A stretch of DNA of 64,000 nucleotides from JANNUT01 sp046331425 (GTDB lineage: Bacteria; Acidobacteriota; Polarisedimenticolia; J045): positions 1-64,000 of the forward strand of contig JAXLQU010000015.1 in assembly GCA_046331425.1 (NCBI GenBank), given 5' to 3'. A model generated the notes under the pieces. That model was not told the origin of the DNA and searched no databases. It was given only the letters and a program-made list of their open reading frames with translations. The translations under genes were made by a program, and so were the position numbers. Shown here piece after piece: positions 9,378-20,844 of the stretch (position 1 is the stretch's first letter; each line of letters opens with the position of its first letter).

Positions 9378-9874
9378 TCCGGCGTTTCGTTCCAAAAGCG
9401 GATCCATTCGCGTGACCGCTCCGCGACGCGTCGCGCCGTCTCGACAGAGACCACCACGAACTTGTGCGGGTTGCTGTCGGGGATTTCGACGATGGCAGCG
9501 AGGCCCTGTTCTAGTTGCAAAGCCGCTTCTTCGGACAGTTCCAAGCATGGCAGCTTGTTCTTGCGTGACTTGAAGAAGAAGCGACGGGCGCCGGAGATCC
9601 CTTCGGTCTGTGCATTGTCTTTGATCAGTTGGATCAGTTGCGCGCGCGCTTCTTTGGTCTGTTGTTGAGCGCGCCGTCCACGTTCCCGCTCGCGGTCGAT
9701 CGCGCGCCGCGCTTCGTTCCGCGCGCGCTGCTCGGCCTCGTGCTGCGCCTTCTCCTGGGCGACGACCGCACTGCTCAGGCGATTCTTGCGCGCCTTTTCC
9801 TCGTGCGCCGTCTGCTGCGCCTGCTTCTCGCTGACCAACCCCTTCTTGATCAACTCATCTCTGAGATTTCCCAT
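9374..9874 (-). CDS. DUF2058 family protein
   Basis: 166 residues. It opens with the family signature MGNLRDELIKKGLVSEKQAQ, followed by a highly charged coiled-coil stretch rich in Ala, Arg, Glu and Gln (about 20-75), then a compact C-terminal domain (QLIKDNAQTEGI, RRFFFKSRKNKL). It is a cytoplasmic protein of unknown role, related to E. coli YaiL. The ATG at 9872-9874 follows a purine-rich GGGGGGAGTAG. It is the first gene of a unit with ackA and xfp, sharing a 4-nt stop/start overlap with ackA; this may be only transcriptional convenience. Confidence 0.85.
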   Translation of the reverse strand: MGNLRDELIKKGLVSEKQAQQTAHEEKARKNRLSSAVVAQEKAQHEAEQRARNEARRAIDRERERGRRAQQQTKEARAQLIQLIKDNAQTEGISGARRFFFKSRKNKLPCLELSEEAALQLEQGLAAIVEIPDSNPHKFVVVSVETARRVAERSREWIRFWNETPE

Positions 9875-9898
9875 CGCCCCCGATTCTACTCCCCCCAA

Positions 9899-9988
9899 AT
9901 TCGGGGACGGTTTACCAATTGAGTGTTGCGCGTGACGAGCGGTCGTTGTGCTTCCGGGTGGAGAGCAATTCGTATACCGTCCCCGGAT
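9899..9988. repeat. Imperfect palindromic repeat unit, GGGGACGG family (copy 1)
   Basis: Left arm at 9899-9921 (ATTCGGGGACGGTTTACCAA plus TTG) and right arm at 9966-9988, whose reverse complement reads ATCCGGGGACGGTATACGAA plus TTG. The arms match at 19 of 23 positions around a 44-nt spacer. It sits between the divergent starts of the DUF2058 and 9990 genes. It is related to the near-perfect unit at 10722-10820. Confidence 0.75.
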
Positions 9989-9989
9989 C

Positions 9990-10715
9990 ATGCCGGCCCG
10001 ATATCGCGCTCTGGACCCAGCAAAGATCACCGCCACGGCGGAGGCGCTCCGCCTGCGGGTCAATGAGCGATTCGACGGTTCAGGGCTGAGCCGGGTCGCC
10101 GGAGAACTTGTCGCCGAGACCCACCGCGCGGCAGATCTGTCGCGATGGTTGGCGGCGCCGATGGTCTGGCTGCGGGTGCTCGTCGGGTTGGTGATCGTTG
10201 CGATGCTGGCGGCTCTGATCGGCGCCGCGACCGTCGTCGGGCCGGCGCTGCAAGGGACGACCAGCCTGTTCGAACTGCTGCAAGGCCTCGAGTCGGGGAT
10301 CAACGACCTGGTGTTCATGGGGATCGGCGTTTACTTCTTGGTCGGGATCGAGGAGCGGCTCAAGCGCAAACGGGCATTGCAGGCGCTCCACGTACTGCGC
10401 TCGATGGCGCACATCATCGACATGCACCAGTTGACGAAAGACCCAGACCGAGCTCTCGCAGGCGGCCCGAGTACCGACTCGTCGCCCCCTCGGACCTTGA
10501 GTCCGTTCGAGCTGGGCCGGTACCTCGACTACTGCAGCGAGATGCTGGCGATCATCAGCAAGTCGGCAGCACTGCACGTTCAGGACTTTCGTGACCCGGT
10601 GACACTCGCCGCCGTCGACGAAGTCGAGGGGCTCACCACCGGCCTCTCCCGCAAGATCTGGCAGAAAATCATGATCCTCGATCGACAGCTCCCACCTCAC
10701 CCCGGGCACCCGTAA
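9990..10715 (+). CDS. Unknown two-helix membrane protein
   Basis: 241 residues and no family recognised. Seen: a soluble N-terminal region of about 45 residues, a hydrophobic helix near 50-75 (RVLVGLVIVAMLAALIGAAT), a second near 100-118 (DLVFMGIGVYFLVGIEERL), then a basic helical stretch (KRKRALQALHVLRSMAHIID), a Pro/Ser-rich linker and a helical C-terminus of about 75 residues. The second helix followed by KRKR suggests both termini are cytoplasmic. The ATG at 9990 lies immediately after copy 1 of the palindromic repeat, and the gene ends 6 nt before copy 2, so it is bracketed by repeats. An upstream in-frame start at 9948 would read through the repeat and is less likely. Confidence 0.7.
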   Translation: MPARYRALDPAKITATAEALRLRVNERFDGSGLSRVAGELVAETHRAADLSRWLAAPMVWLRVLVGLVIVAMLAALIGAATVVGPALQGTTSLFELLQGLESGINDLVFMGIGVYFLVGIEERLKRKRALQALHVLRSMAHIIDMHQLTKDPDRALAGGPSTDSSPPRTLSPFELGRYLDYCSEMLAIISKSAALHVQDFRDPVTLAAVDEVEGLTTGLSRKIWQKIMILDRQLPPHPGHP

Positions 10716-10721
10716 CTCCAG

Positions 10722-10820
10722 GACTAATTCGGGGACGGCATACCTATTTCCGGTCGGACGGTGCCATCGCCGCCGATCCGAATCCGGGCCTGAAATAGGT
10801 ATGCCGTCCCCGAATTAGTC
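10722..10820. repeat. Palindromic repeat unit with 29-bp perfect arms (copy 2)
   Basis: The arm at 10722-10750 (starting GACTAATTCGGGGACGGCAT) is exactly repeated in inverted orientation at 10792-10820, around a 41-nt spacer that itself has weak pairing (TCGGA/TCCGA). Shared core with copy 1: ATTCGGGGACGG followed by an A/T-rich TAC block. This layout resembles REP/BIME elements mobilised by REP-associated tyrosine transposases (RAYT); no such transposase is in the window. It could also fold as a terminator-like stem between the 9990 gene and fbaB. Confidence 0.85.
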
Positions 10821-10861
10821 GTCGAACTGGTCCGAGGCGAGGTGCGGGCTCGGGAACATTG

Positions 10862-11920
<1,059 letters not shown>

Positions 11921-12176
11921 CGTGAGGGTCTCCTCAAAGCGCGGACAGGATACCCAACTCCATGCGTCGACGGTCTTGACCCTGCCGACGTCGCCGGAAA
12001 ATCCGGCTGTACCGATCGGCGTCAACCCGCTACGACAAAGCCTTTTGCCCTGATCGAGTCGGACGGTCGCGGCCCTGCATCGAAAAACCGATTGGCAATC
12101 GGGTGACAATCCTCGTACAAAACTGCCAACGAAGGCTGTGACCGGGACCGTGGATTCGTTCGCGGGGGAGGTACCG

Positions 12177-12701
12177 ATGCAACACGCCGGGCAGGATTGG
12201 CGCGAGCGCCTCTTACACCTGCGCTCCGTCGCCGCGCAATGCGGGGGGGATGACCTCTGCGAGGTTCAAGACTCGGTTTCGTTTCTCTGGCTGTACGGCA
12301 GCACCATGGTCGAGGCCGACATCGACGAAGACGGCGAGATCGTGCTGCACGCCTGGCTCGTGATCGGACCCACCCGCAGGCCACAGTGGACACACCTCGT
12401 CACGCGTTGGGAGGGTGGGCTTCCTTTCGGGGAGCTTTTGATCGATGACGACGGAGACGTGATCCTGGCGCATCGGATCCCGATTTCCACGCCGAACTCG
12501 GTCATGGCCAGCCAGGTTCGCGAGTTTTGCCGAGAAGCGGACCGCCTCGACGATCTGATCTGCCAACAACTGGGGGGAATTCGCAGCATCGATCAGTTTC
12601 ATCGCGACGTAATCGCGGCGATCGCCGACGAGGCGCTCGAGAAAGAAGGCCCAGCCGCGGAGACTGACAGCCCCACCGAACCGCAGCCGGACCCTGTCTA
12701 G
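12177..12701 (+). CDS. Unknown acidic protein, possibly YbjN-like
   Basis: 174 residues, strongly acidic, with no signal or membrane segment. The central part alternates short beta strands with turns (MVEADIDEDGEIVLHAWLVI, LLIDDDGDVILAHRIPI) followed by helices, and the tail is rich in Pro, Glu and Thr. This pattern recalls the YbjN / type III secretion chaperone-like fold, but similarity is weak and no function is claimed. The ATG at 12177 is chosen because GGGGGAGG lies 5 nt before it; a GTG in the same frame at 12138 has no ribosome-binding site. A DUF2905 gene starts 17 nt after the stop, so the two are probably co-transcribed. Confidence 0.6.
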   Translation: MQHAGQDWRERLLHLRSVAAQCGGDDLCEVQDSVSFLWLYGSTMVEADIDEDGEIVLHAWLVIGPTRRPQWTHLVTRWEGGLPFGELLIDDDGDVILAHRIPISTPNSVMASQVREFCREADRLDDLICQQLGGIRSIDQFHRDVIAAIADEALEKEGPAAETDSPTEPQPDPV

Positions 12702-12718
12702 TTGGGCATAATCTGCCC

Positions 12719-12949
12719 ATGCTCGCTGGCGAGTCACTGTTCGAACTGGGGAAGGCGTTGGCCCTTGTCGGGGCGATCTTGTTGGCCCTCGGAGCGGTCT
12801 TGATCCTGACCGCCAAGATCCCGTGGATCGGGCGCATGCCGGGAGACATCTCCTACACGCGCGGCAGCTTCACCTTCTACTTTCCGCTCGTGACCTGCAT
12901 CCTGATCAGCCTATTGGCGTCGTTTCTACTTTGGCTGTTCAAGCGCTAG
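12719..12949 (+). CDS. DUF2905 family small membrane protein
   Basis: 76 residues with two transmembrane helices (about 12-31 and 52-72) joined by the family-defining loop IPWIGRMPGDISYTRGSFTF, in which RMPGDI and a downstream FYFPL are conserved. The role is unknown; such proteins occur across many phyla, often near DNA-repair or housekeeping genes. It directly follows the acidic 12177 gene. Confidence 0.9.
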   Translation: MLAGESLFELGKALALVGAILLALGAVLILTAKIPWIGRMPGDISYTRGSFTFYFPLVTCILISLLASFLLWLFKR

Positions 12950-12976
12950 CGACGGCAAGTCGTCGCGTTCCGCATG

Positions 12977-13004
12977 AAAAACGGGCAGCCCGCAAGCTGC
13001 CCGT
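12977..13004 (-). terminator. Rho-independent terminator for the ATPase/fusA unit
   Basis: Stem ACGGGCAGC (12981-12989) and GCTGCCCGT (12996-13004) with a 6-nt loop. Read on the minus strand it is followed by TTTTT, ending the transcript of the 13032-13760 gene. On the plus strand it is followed by only a weak T-run but may also stop the DUF2905 transcript. Confidence 0.85.
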
Positions 13005-13031
13005 ACGTTTGAATCGTGAAAGTCGGAGCGC

Positions 13032-13756
13032 TCAGTGCGCGGACTCCTCGACCATCAAAAGCGTCTGAGGGTCTAGCAACAGGTGCGTGTCCTTGTCGCC
13101 AATCTGCTCGTGCTCCTTCAGGACGTGCAATCGAATCCGCGCCCCCTCGTGCTCGAGCATGAAAGCGAGATCGGCCAGCGCCTCGAATTGATCGGCCGGT
13201 GGCGGCAGGTGACCGGGCCGAGTCGGTGGCGCTTCACGCCGCACGCGGCAGGAGATCCATAGTTCCGCATTGGCGCTCTGGGCCAGCTCGCGCAGTTGAC
13301 TGATGGTTTGCACCGGAGTCCGCTCCAGATCGAGCCCATCGACCACGATCACGTTCGGATCGAAATGCATGATGCTGTCCATGAGCTGGAGCGTTTCGTT
13401 GAGCTTGCCGACTCCGAAGCTGTGGTGGTTATAGGTGTGGATGTGCCGGCTTCGTTCGCTGAACAACTGCAACGCGAGCTTGTCGCCCGTCACATCGCCA
13501 CGCTTGATCAACTCTGCAAGGATGTCGTCATACCAAGTGCGCACTTTGTCGACCGTCGTGTCGATGTCGATGTGCAACACCTTCTTACCGGCAAAGATTG
13601 CATCCAGCCCGATGGTGGTCAGGAACGCCGTCTTTCCGGTACCGGCGCGAGCCAGGACCAAGGCCAGTCTGCCAGCGCCGGGGCTGCTGTCGTGTCCGTC
13701 GCGCTCCAGGAGCGCACGCAAGGAACGGTTCAGTCGGGCGACTTCCGGCTCGCTGC

Positions 13757-13760
<4 letters not shown>
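13032..13760 (-). CDS. P-loop ATPase coupled to the EF-G gene
   Basis: 242 residues with a RecA-like nucleotide-binding core. Walker A is ARAGTGKTAF near residues 38-47, a strand KKVLHIDID with acidic residues follows, and Walker B is VIVVDGLD near 139-146, then SANAELWISCRVRRE. The region resembles DnaB/KaiC-type ATPases rather than GTPases: there is no NKxD. The start ATG overlaps the fusA stop as ATGA (13757-13760), and a terminator follows, so the gene is the second and last of a two-gene unit with spdEFG1. That suggests a link to translation or ribosome state, which is inference only. I do not recognise a named family. Confidence 0.75.
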
Positions 13761-15853
<2,093 letters not shown>

Positions 15854-16231
15854 GAGCCTAGTCCTCGCGGCCACCGTGGCCGCAGTCATCTCGTGTTTGT
15901 CCTCGGGGGGCGGGCGGCACCGGCCGCTACCGCCTCACGCACAACGGCTTGGCGCTACGGGCACAGAAAACCGAAGCCCACTGCGCCGCCCGGGCGAACG
16001 GCGGGGAGTATACGGAGAAACCCACAAGGGCGCACCCTCGGTTAGCAAACTCGTCACTCGGGGATAGAAAAGTCGGCTGAGGAGAACTCGCCAAGGAGAA
16101 CCATCCGGTCGCAGACGGGGATTACCGAACAAAGTGCCTGTCGGGTGGTGAGCCTGTTGGCTCGAGGCGGCGTCCCGTCGCTCGCTTACACTTGGGCTGA
16201 CGACGCTTAGTTCGCCCACGAGGAGGGGACC
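15854..16231. other. Intergenic region between fusA and the M28 peptidase gene
   Basis: 378 nt between divergent genes. It holds the probable fusA promoter, a leader of about 150 nt rich in GC, and the upstream region of the peptidase gene, including GAGGAGGGG just before its GTG. No ORF with coding character and no RNA gene was seen. Confidence 0.6.
16008..16013 (-). promoter_or_regulatory. Possible -10 element of the fusA promoter
   Basis: On the minus strand the hexamer TATACT stands out in GC-rich surroundings, about 155 nt before the fusA start. No good -35 hexamer is found at 16-18 nt, so the assignment is tentative. Confidence 0.35.
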
Positions 16232-17463
16232 GTGAGAAATCTCCGTGCTCTGTTGCTTGGCCTCCCCGTACTGGTGCTTCCACCCAGCCAGGCGGCGGAC
16301 CCGCGAGGGCTGATCGAGTCGCTCGTCGCCTGTGGAACGAGACACTCGCTCTCGTCATGGGACGACCCTCGGCGCGGAATCGGATGCGGTCGCGACGTCG
16401 TGCTGACCAGGTTGAACAAGCTCGCCGCAGCGAGCAACGGAAGGCTGACGGTGGTTGTCGACCGATTCGAAACGTCAGGCCCGCGCACCGGCGATCGTGT
16501 CGTGAAGATGCAAAACGTTTATGCCGTTCTGCGCGGCAACGACCCGCGCTTGGCGGCACGCGCCTTCGTGCTTTCGGGACATCTCGATTCGCGTGCGAGC
16601 GATGTCATGGACGCGACCAGCGACGCGCCGGGTGCCGACGACGACGCCTCTGGTGTGGCTGTGGCGGTGCTTACGGCCGAAGCGTTGGTCTCTCGCTCGC
16701 CGCTCAGAGCCACAGTGATCCTCGCGATCGTGTCGGGGGAGGAACAGGGATTGTTGGGCGCCAAGCGAATGAAAACATGGTTGGAGCAACAACAGTTCGA
16801 GGTCGGCGGCATGATCACCTGCGACATCGTGGGGGCGACGGCGGGAGCATCCGACAAAAGGCTGCGTGTGTTTAGCGAGGGAGGGTCTGACGGAATCGAT
16901 TCACCCAGTCGAGAGTTGGCGCGCCGCGTTGAGGAACAGGCAGGGCAGGAGTCGGTTCGCATGATCTTCCGTCGCGATCGATTGGGCCGGGGCGGCGATC
17001 ACTCGCCGTTTGTCGATGCGGGATCGCCTGCAATTCGGTTCACGGAACCGCTCGAGGACTACCGCCACCAACACCAGAACGTGCGCGTCGAAGGGGAGAC
17101 CGCGTTCGGCGATCTGACGCAGTTTCTCGACTTCGAGTTCATTGCCGATTCGGCGAGATTGTCGACTCGACTGCTGGCCGATCTTGCCGATGCGCCGGCA
17201 CCGCCCTCCGCTGTTTGGATCGGGGGCGAGGTGACGCCGTCGGCGCGCCTCACGATCGAGGCCGAGCCGGACGACGCACGCGGCGGCTTCGAGATCCTGT
17301 CCAGGAAACGACCGCGCCGCGTTGGGAGCTGCTCCGACGCGTCGGTGCAACGGGCGAGGCTGTGCTCGATCAGGTCTCAACCGACAACCAGTACTTCGCG
17401 GTGCGAGCGATCGGAAAAAACGGTGCGCGGTCGCTTGCGGTGCCGGCGCGACGGAAGAACTGA
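16232..17463 (+). CDS. Exported M28-family metallopeptidase, C-terminus frameshifted
   Basis: About 410 residues if one base is restored. It has a signal peptide (ends PSQAA) and M28 zinc-peptidase motifs: SGHLDSRASD (first metal His), GADDDASG (bridging Asp), VSGEEQGLLG (catalytic Glu and metal Glu), ITCDIVGA (metal Asp) and GGDHSPF (last His). It is likely a periplasmic aminopeptidase. After residue 355 the read frame loses similarity; the other frame supplies VQETTAPRWELLRRVGATG and a final strand-rich domain ending at 17463. A missing base at 17297-17300 explains this; the uncorrected frame runs on to 17602. The GTG start follows GAGGAGGGG. Confidence 0.85.
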
Positions 17464-17628
17464 GTCGCTCCGGGGTCGTCACCGCGGCACTCTGGAAATG
17501 TCGGCGCGCCGCCACGGGCGATCTGTCGCAGCGCGCGCACCGTTCATCGCCGCACGCTCGGTGTGCGAAAACGAACAGTCGGCCCGGGCGAGCCAGGGCT
17601 AAGTGCAACAGAACAGAGTGTCGTTCCC

Positions 17629-17646
17629 TGGCATTGGCCTTGCTTT
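17629..17646 (+). promoter_or_regulatory. Sigma-54 (-24/-12) promoter of the efflux/two-component operon
   Basis: TGGCATTGGCCTTGCTTT matches the consensus TGGCAC-N5-TTGCWT at all key positions, with GG and GC dinucleotides correctly spaced. It lies 25 nt before the ATG of the adaptor gene. The operon encodes its own sigma-54-dependent regulator, so self-activation is likely. Confidence 0.8.
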
Positions 17647-17670
17647 GCTGTTGCCTGAGGAGCCGGCTTG

Positions 17671-18915
17671 ATGGATCGCCCGATCGAGGATTCCGAACTC
17701 GCACGACGTCGCCGGCGTCGGATCGCCATCGCGGTGGTCGTCATCGGGCTCACGCTCGGTGTCTATTGGGAACTCGGCCGCTGGTTGCGACCGACCGTGC
17801 AGCGCAGCGCGTTGCGGCTCGAACGCGTCGAGCGCGGACCGATCGATCAGGCGCTGGAGGCCTCGGGAGTGATCGAGCCGCAAAGCGAGCAGTTGCTGAC
17901 CTGCCCGATCGAAGCGCGTGTCCTTCGTGTGCTGCGGCGAGCAGGAGACACGATCCAGGCCGGCGAGTCGCTCTTGCAGTTGGATACGTCGGCGGTGAGT
18001 CTGGAACGCGATCGTGTCGTTCAGCAGTTGGCGCTGAAGCGCAATCGATTGTTGCAACTGAAGCTGGAAACCGCGCAGAAGCTCAGCGACCTACGTGCCG
18101 AGACCAACAATCAGCGACTGCAGTTGGCCTACCTGGAAAACAAGCAGCGTCAGAACGCGGCGCTCTATCAGCAAGGCCTCGCGTCCAAGGATGCTGCGGA
18201 GGCGACCCAGCTTCAGCTCGACCAAGCGCGCGCCACGCTGGAACGACTCGAAGCCTCCTCGACAAATGCCGAGGCGACCTTCCAGGCGCAACTCGGTGGC
18301 GTTGGCCTGGAGGTAGAGATCCTGGCCAAGGAACAGTCGGCGCTCGATACCAAACTCGATCACGCCGGTCGATCGATCGAATCGGGTGGCGTATTGACCA
18401 GCGTGCTGGTCGACGCCGGCGCGAGTTTGCGTCCCGGCGATCCGATCGCGCGACTTGCCGACCTGCATTCGTTTCGTGTGCGAGCGACGCTGTCGGATCT
18501 GCACGCGGCAGCGTTGAGCGCGGGGCTAACGGCGCGGGTACGGATCGATGGCCAGGATCTGAAGGGGACGGTCGCGAGTGTCCTGCCAGCCGTGCAGAAC
18601 GGCGCGGTCACGATGCTCGTGGAACTCGACCAGGCCTCGCATCCGTCGCTGCGCGTCGGCCGGCGCGTCGATGTGGAAGTGATCACGGCCCATCGAGAAC
18701 AGGCGTTGATCGCGCGGCGCGGACCAGGGCTCGTGAACGTGGGAAGAACCACGGTGTTCGTGGTCGAGGGCCAAACGGCACGCCGACGCCCGGTGGTGGT
18801 GGGGTTGTCCAACATCCAGTGGTGCGAGTTGACCGAAGGGGTGAGCGAGGGAGATGAACTGATCGTCTCCGATACGCGCCTGTGGGAACAGATCGACAGT
18901 TTGGTGCTGCGCTAA
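17671..18915 (+). CDS. Periplasmic adaptor (HlyD/MacA-like membrane fusion protein)
   Basis: 414 residues. A basic N-terminus and one transmembrane helix (about 19-37) anchor it in the inner membrane. Then come a lipoyl-like half (SGVIEPQSEQLLTCPIEARV), a long alpha-hairpin with heptad character (about 105-215), the second lipoyl half (GVLTSVLVDAGASLRPGD) and beta-barrel/membrane-proximal domains. The adaptor would join the ABC permeases that follow to an outer-membrane channel not encoded here. The ATG at 17671 follows GAGGAG at 17656-17661; a TTG codon just before it is unlikely. It is the first gene of a six-gene operon (17671-24698) preceded by a sigma-54 promoter. Confidence 0.9.
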   Translation: MDRPIEDSELARRRRRRIAIAVVVIGLTLGVYWELGRWLRPTVQRSALRLERVERGPIDQALEASGVIEPQSEQLLTCPIEARVLRVLRRAGDTIQAGESLLQLDTSAVSLERDRVVQQLALKRNRLLQLKLETAQKLSDLRAETNNQRLQLAYLENKQRQNAALYQQGLASKDAAEATQLQLDQARATLERLEASSTNAEATFQAQLGGVGLEVEILAKEQSALDTKLDHAGRSIESGGVLTSVLVDAGASLRPGDPIARLADLHSFRVRATLSDLHAAALSAGLTARVRIDGQDLKGTVASVLPAVQNGAVTMLVELDQASHPSLRVGRRVDVEVITAHREQALIARRGPGLVNVGRTTVFVVEGQTARRRPVVVGLSNIQWCELTEGVSEGDELIVSDTRLWEQIDSLVLR

Positions 18916-18935
18916 CGCGCGCGAGGAAATGGACG

Positions 18936-19601
18936 ATGATCCGTCTTGAATCGATCGAGAAGGTTTACCGCACTGACCGCATCGAGACCGTTGCGCTGTC
19001 TGGAATCTCGCTCGACGTCGGCGCGGGCGAGTTCGTTTCCGTGATGGGGCCGTCGGGATGCGGCAAGAGCACGCTGCTGAACATCATCGGGTTGTTGGAC
19101 AAGCCTTCCAAGGGGCGCGTTACCGTCGCCGACCGGTCGGTCACGGACTACGGAGACGTCAGCGTCGCGCGGCTGCGCAATGAGCGGCTGGGGTTCATCT
19201 TCCAGAGCTTTCACTTGATCCCGGACCTGTCGGTGCTCGACAACGTGGAACTGCCACTGATTTATCGACGGACGACCTCCAAAGAACGACGCGAGCGCGC
19301 CGCAGCGGCACTCGACCGGGTTGGGCTGAGCGCACGCACGCGGCACTTTCCCTCGCAGCTCTCGGGTGGGCAGCAACAGCGCGTGGCGATCGCGCGCGCG
19401 ATCGTCGGCAAGCCACACGTGATCTTGGCCGACGAGCCGACCGGCAATCTCGACTCACACATGAGTGACGAGATCATGAACCTGTTGCTGTCCTTGAGCC
19501 GCGATGACAAGACGACGGTGGTAATGGTTACGCACGACCAACGACTAGCGGAGCAGACGCAACGCACGATCCGGCTGTTCGACGGCCGGCAGGTCAACTG
19601 A
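18936..19601 (+). CDS. ABC transporter ATP-binding protein (MacB/LolD type)
   Basis: A 221-residue single nucleotide-binding domain. Walker A GPSGCGKSTL (39-48), Q-loop FIFQSFHLIP, signature LSGGQQQRVAIARAI (near 144-158), Walker B VILADEPTGNLD and H-loop VTHDQRLAEQ are all intact. The LDKPSKG and GNLDS forms are typical of the MacB/LolD/YbbA group of mechanotransmission exporters. It would drive the two FtsX-like permeases encoded next. It starts 20 nt after the adaptor; the following permease starts 1 nt after its stop. Confidence 0.94.
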   Translation: MIRLESIEKVYRTDRIETVALSGISLDVGAGEFVSVMGPSGCGKSTLLNIIGLLDKPSKGRVTVADRSVTDYGDVSVARLRNERLGFIFQSFHLIPDLSVLDNVELPLIYRRTTSKERRERAAAALDRVGLSARTRHFPSQLSGGQQQRVAIARAIVGKPHVILADEPTGNLDSHMSDEIMNLLLSLSRDDKTTVVMVTHDQRLAEQTQRTIRLFDGRQVN

Positions 19602-19602
19602 G

Positions 19603-20844
19603 ATGAGCCTGCTGACGATCAAACTGGCGTTCAAGGTGCTGTGGCGACGCCCGATCTTCACCCTCATCAGCCTGTTCGGAATCGTGGTCACGATGGTGAC
19701 GCTGTTGGTTGCGGCGGCGATGTTCGAGCAGGCATTGGGGACTCACTATCCCGAGTTGGATCGCGATCGCATGTTGAGCGTCGACTGGATGCGCATGGAG
19801 GGGCCCAACGGATCCTCCACGGGAAATCCCGGCTTTGCGTTTCTCTCAAAATATGTGCGAACGCTCTCCTCGGCAGAATTGGTATCGATCGTCACCGAGC
19901 AGCGGCGTGGCGCGGTTTATGCGGGCGAGACCAAAGCGATGGTTTATCTCAAGCGAACCGACGGCGCGTTCTGGCAGATGATTCAAGTGAAGATTCTCGA
20001 AGGGAGAGCACTCACCGTAGAGGACGATTCAAGCGGGCGCCGTATGGCGGTGCTCAACCGTTCCACATGCAATCAGCTCTTCAGCGGCGCTGCATGCGTC
20101 GGACAGTCGATCGACCTGGATGGGCATGGCTTCCAGGTCGTCGGCGTGGTCGAAGACGTACCATTCACGAGCAAGTTTTCGTTTGCCGACGTGTGGGTGA
20201 CTCACGGCAGTAGTCCCAACAGCGAGTACATGGAGCAGTTCAGCGAAGGGTTCTCTGCCATGATCCGCGCGCGAAGGGTTGAGGATCTGCCCAAGATCAA
20301 AAGCGAACTCGCCGCTCGCTTGCCCGAGATTCCGTTGCCTGACACGAAGCGTTTCAAAAAGCTCCTGGTCGTTGCCGAAACACCGATCGAAGCATTCTCC
20401 CGGGAGGTGCTCGATAGCGACAACGGCGAGCGCCGCGTGGGGCTGGTGGTCACCCTCTTCATGGCAGGGGTCGTACTCTTCATGCTGCTTCCAGCGGTGA
20501 ACCTGGCCAATCTCAACATCAGTCGCACTCTGGAGCGAACGTCGGAGATCGGAGTTCGAAGAGCGTTCGGCGCCTCGTCACGCGCTATGGTCGTGCAGTT
20601 TCTCAGCGAGAATCTGATCCTGACGCTGATCGGCGCGGCGATCAGCGCCATCGTCGCGCAGGCTGTCCTGAGCTTGATCAACGACACAGGCTGGATGCCC
20701 TACTCTCGCTTGTCGATCAACGCGCCGGTACTCCTCTGCGGCTTGCTGCTGGCGCTACTGTTCGGTGTTCTCTCCGGCGCGTATCCGGCCTGGCGGATGT
20801 CGCGGCTGCACCCAGCCGAAGCGCTGCGTGGGAGGGCGGCATGA
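19603..20844 (+). CDS. ABC transporter permease (MacB/FtsX-like), first of pair
   Basis: 413 residues with MacB topology: TM1 near 18-40 (FTLISLFGIVVTMVTLLVAA), a periplasmic domain of about 220 residues, then three C-terminal helices (VTLFMAGVVLFMLLPAVNLA, the segment around LILTLIGAAISAIVAQAVL, and VLLCGLLLALLFGVLSGAYP). The conserved FtsX-type loop ERTSEIGVRRAFGAS precedes TM3. The C-terminus PAEALRGRAA is typical. The paired permease starts inside its stop codon (overlap 20841-20844), suggesting a heterodimeric transporter with the upstream ATPase. Confidence 0.93.
   Translation: MSLLTIKLAFKVLWRRPIFTLISLFGIVVTMVTLLVAAAMFEQALGTHYPELDRDRMLSVDWMRMEGPNGSSTGNPGFAFLSKYVRTLSSAELVSIVTEQRRGAVYAGETKAMVYLKRTDGAFWQMIQVKILEGRALTVEDDSSGRRMAVLNRSTCNQLFSGAACVGQSIDLDGHGFQVVGVVEDVPFTSKFSFADVWVTHGSSPNSEYMEQFSEGFSAMIRARRVEDLPKIKSELAARLPEIPLPDTKRFKKLLVVAETPIEAFSREVLDSDNGERRVGLVVTLFMAGVVLFMLLPAVNLANLNISRTLERTSEIGVRRAFGASSRAMVVQFLSENLILTLIGAAISAIVAQAVLSLINDTGWMPYSRLSINAPVLLCGLLLALLFGVLSGAYPAWRMSRLHPAEALRGRAA

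Noticed and set aside
18560..18575. GGGGACGG in the adaptor gene as another palindromic repeat
   Set aside because: Only the eight-base core occurs, inside a conserved coding region and with no inverted partner.
17322..18857. A 511-codon plus-strand frame across the adaptor gene
   Set aside because: Arg/Ala-rich shadow; the adaptor frame shows clear lipoyl and hairpin domains.
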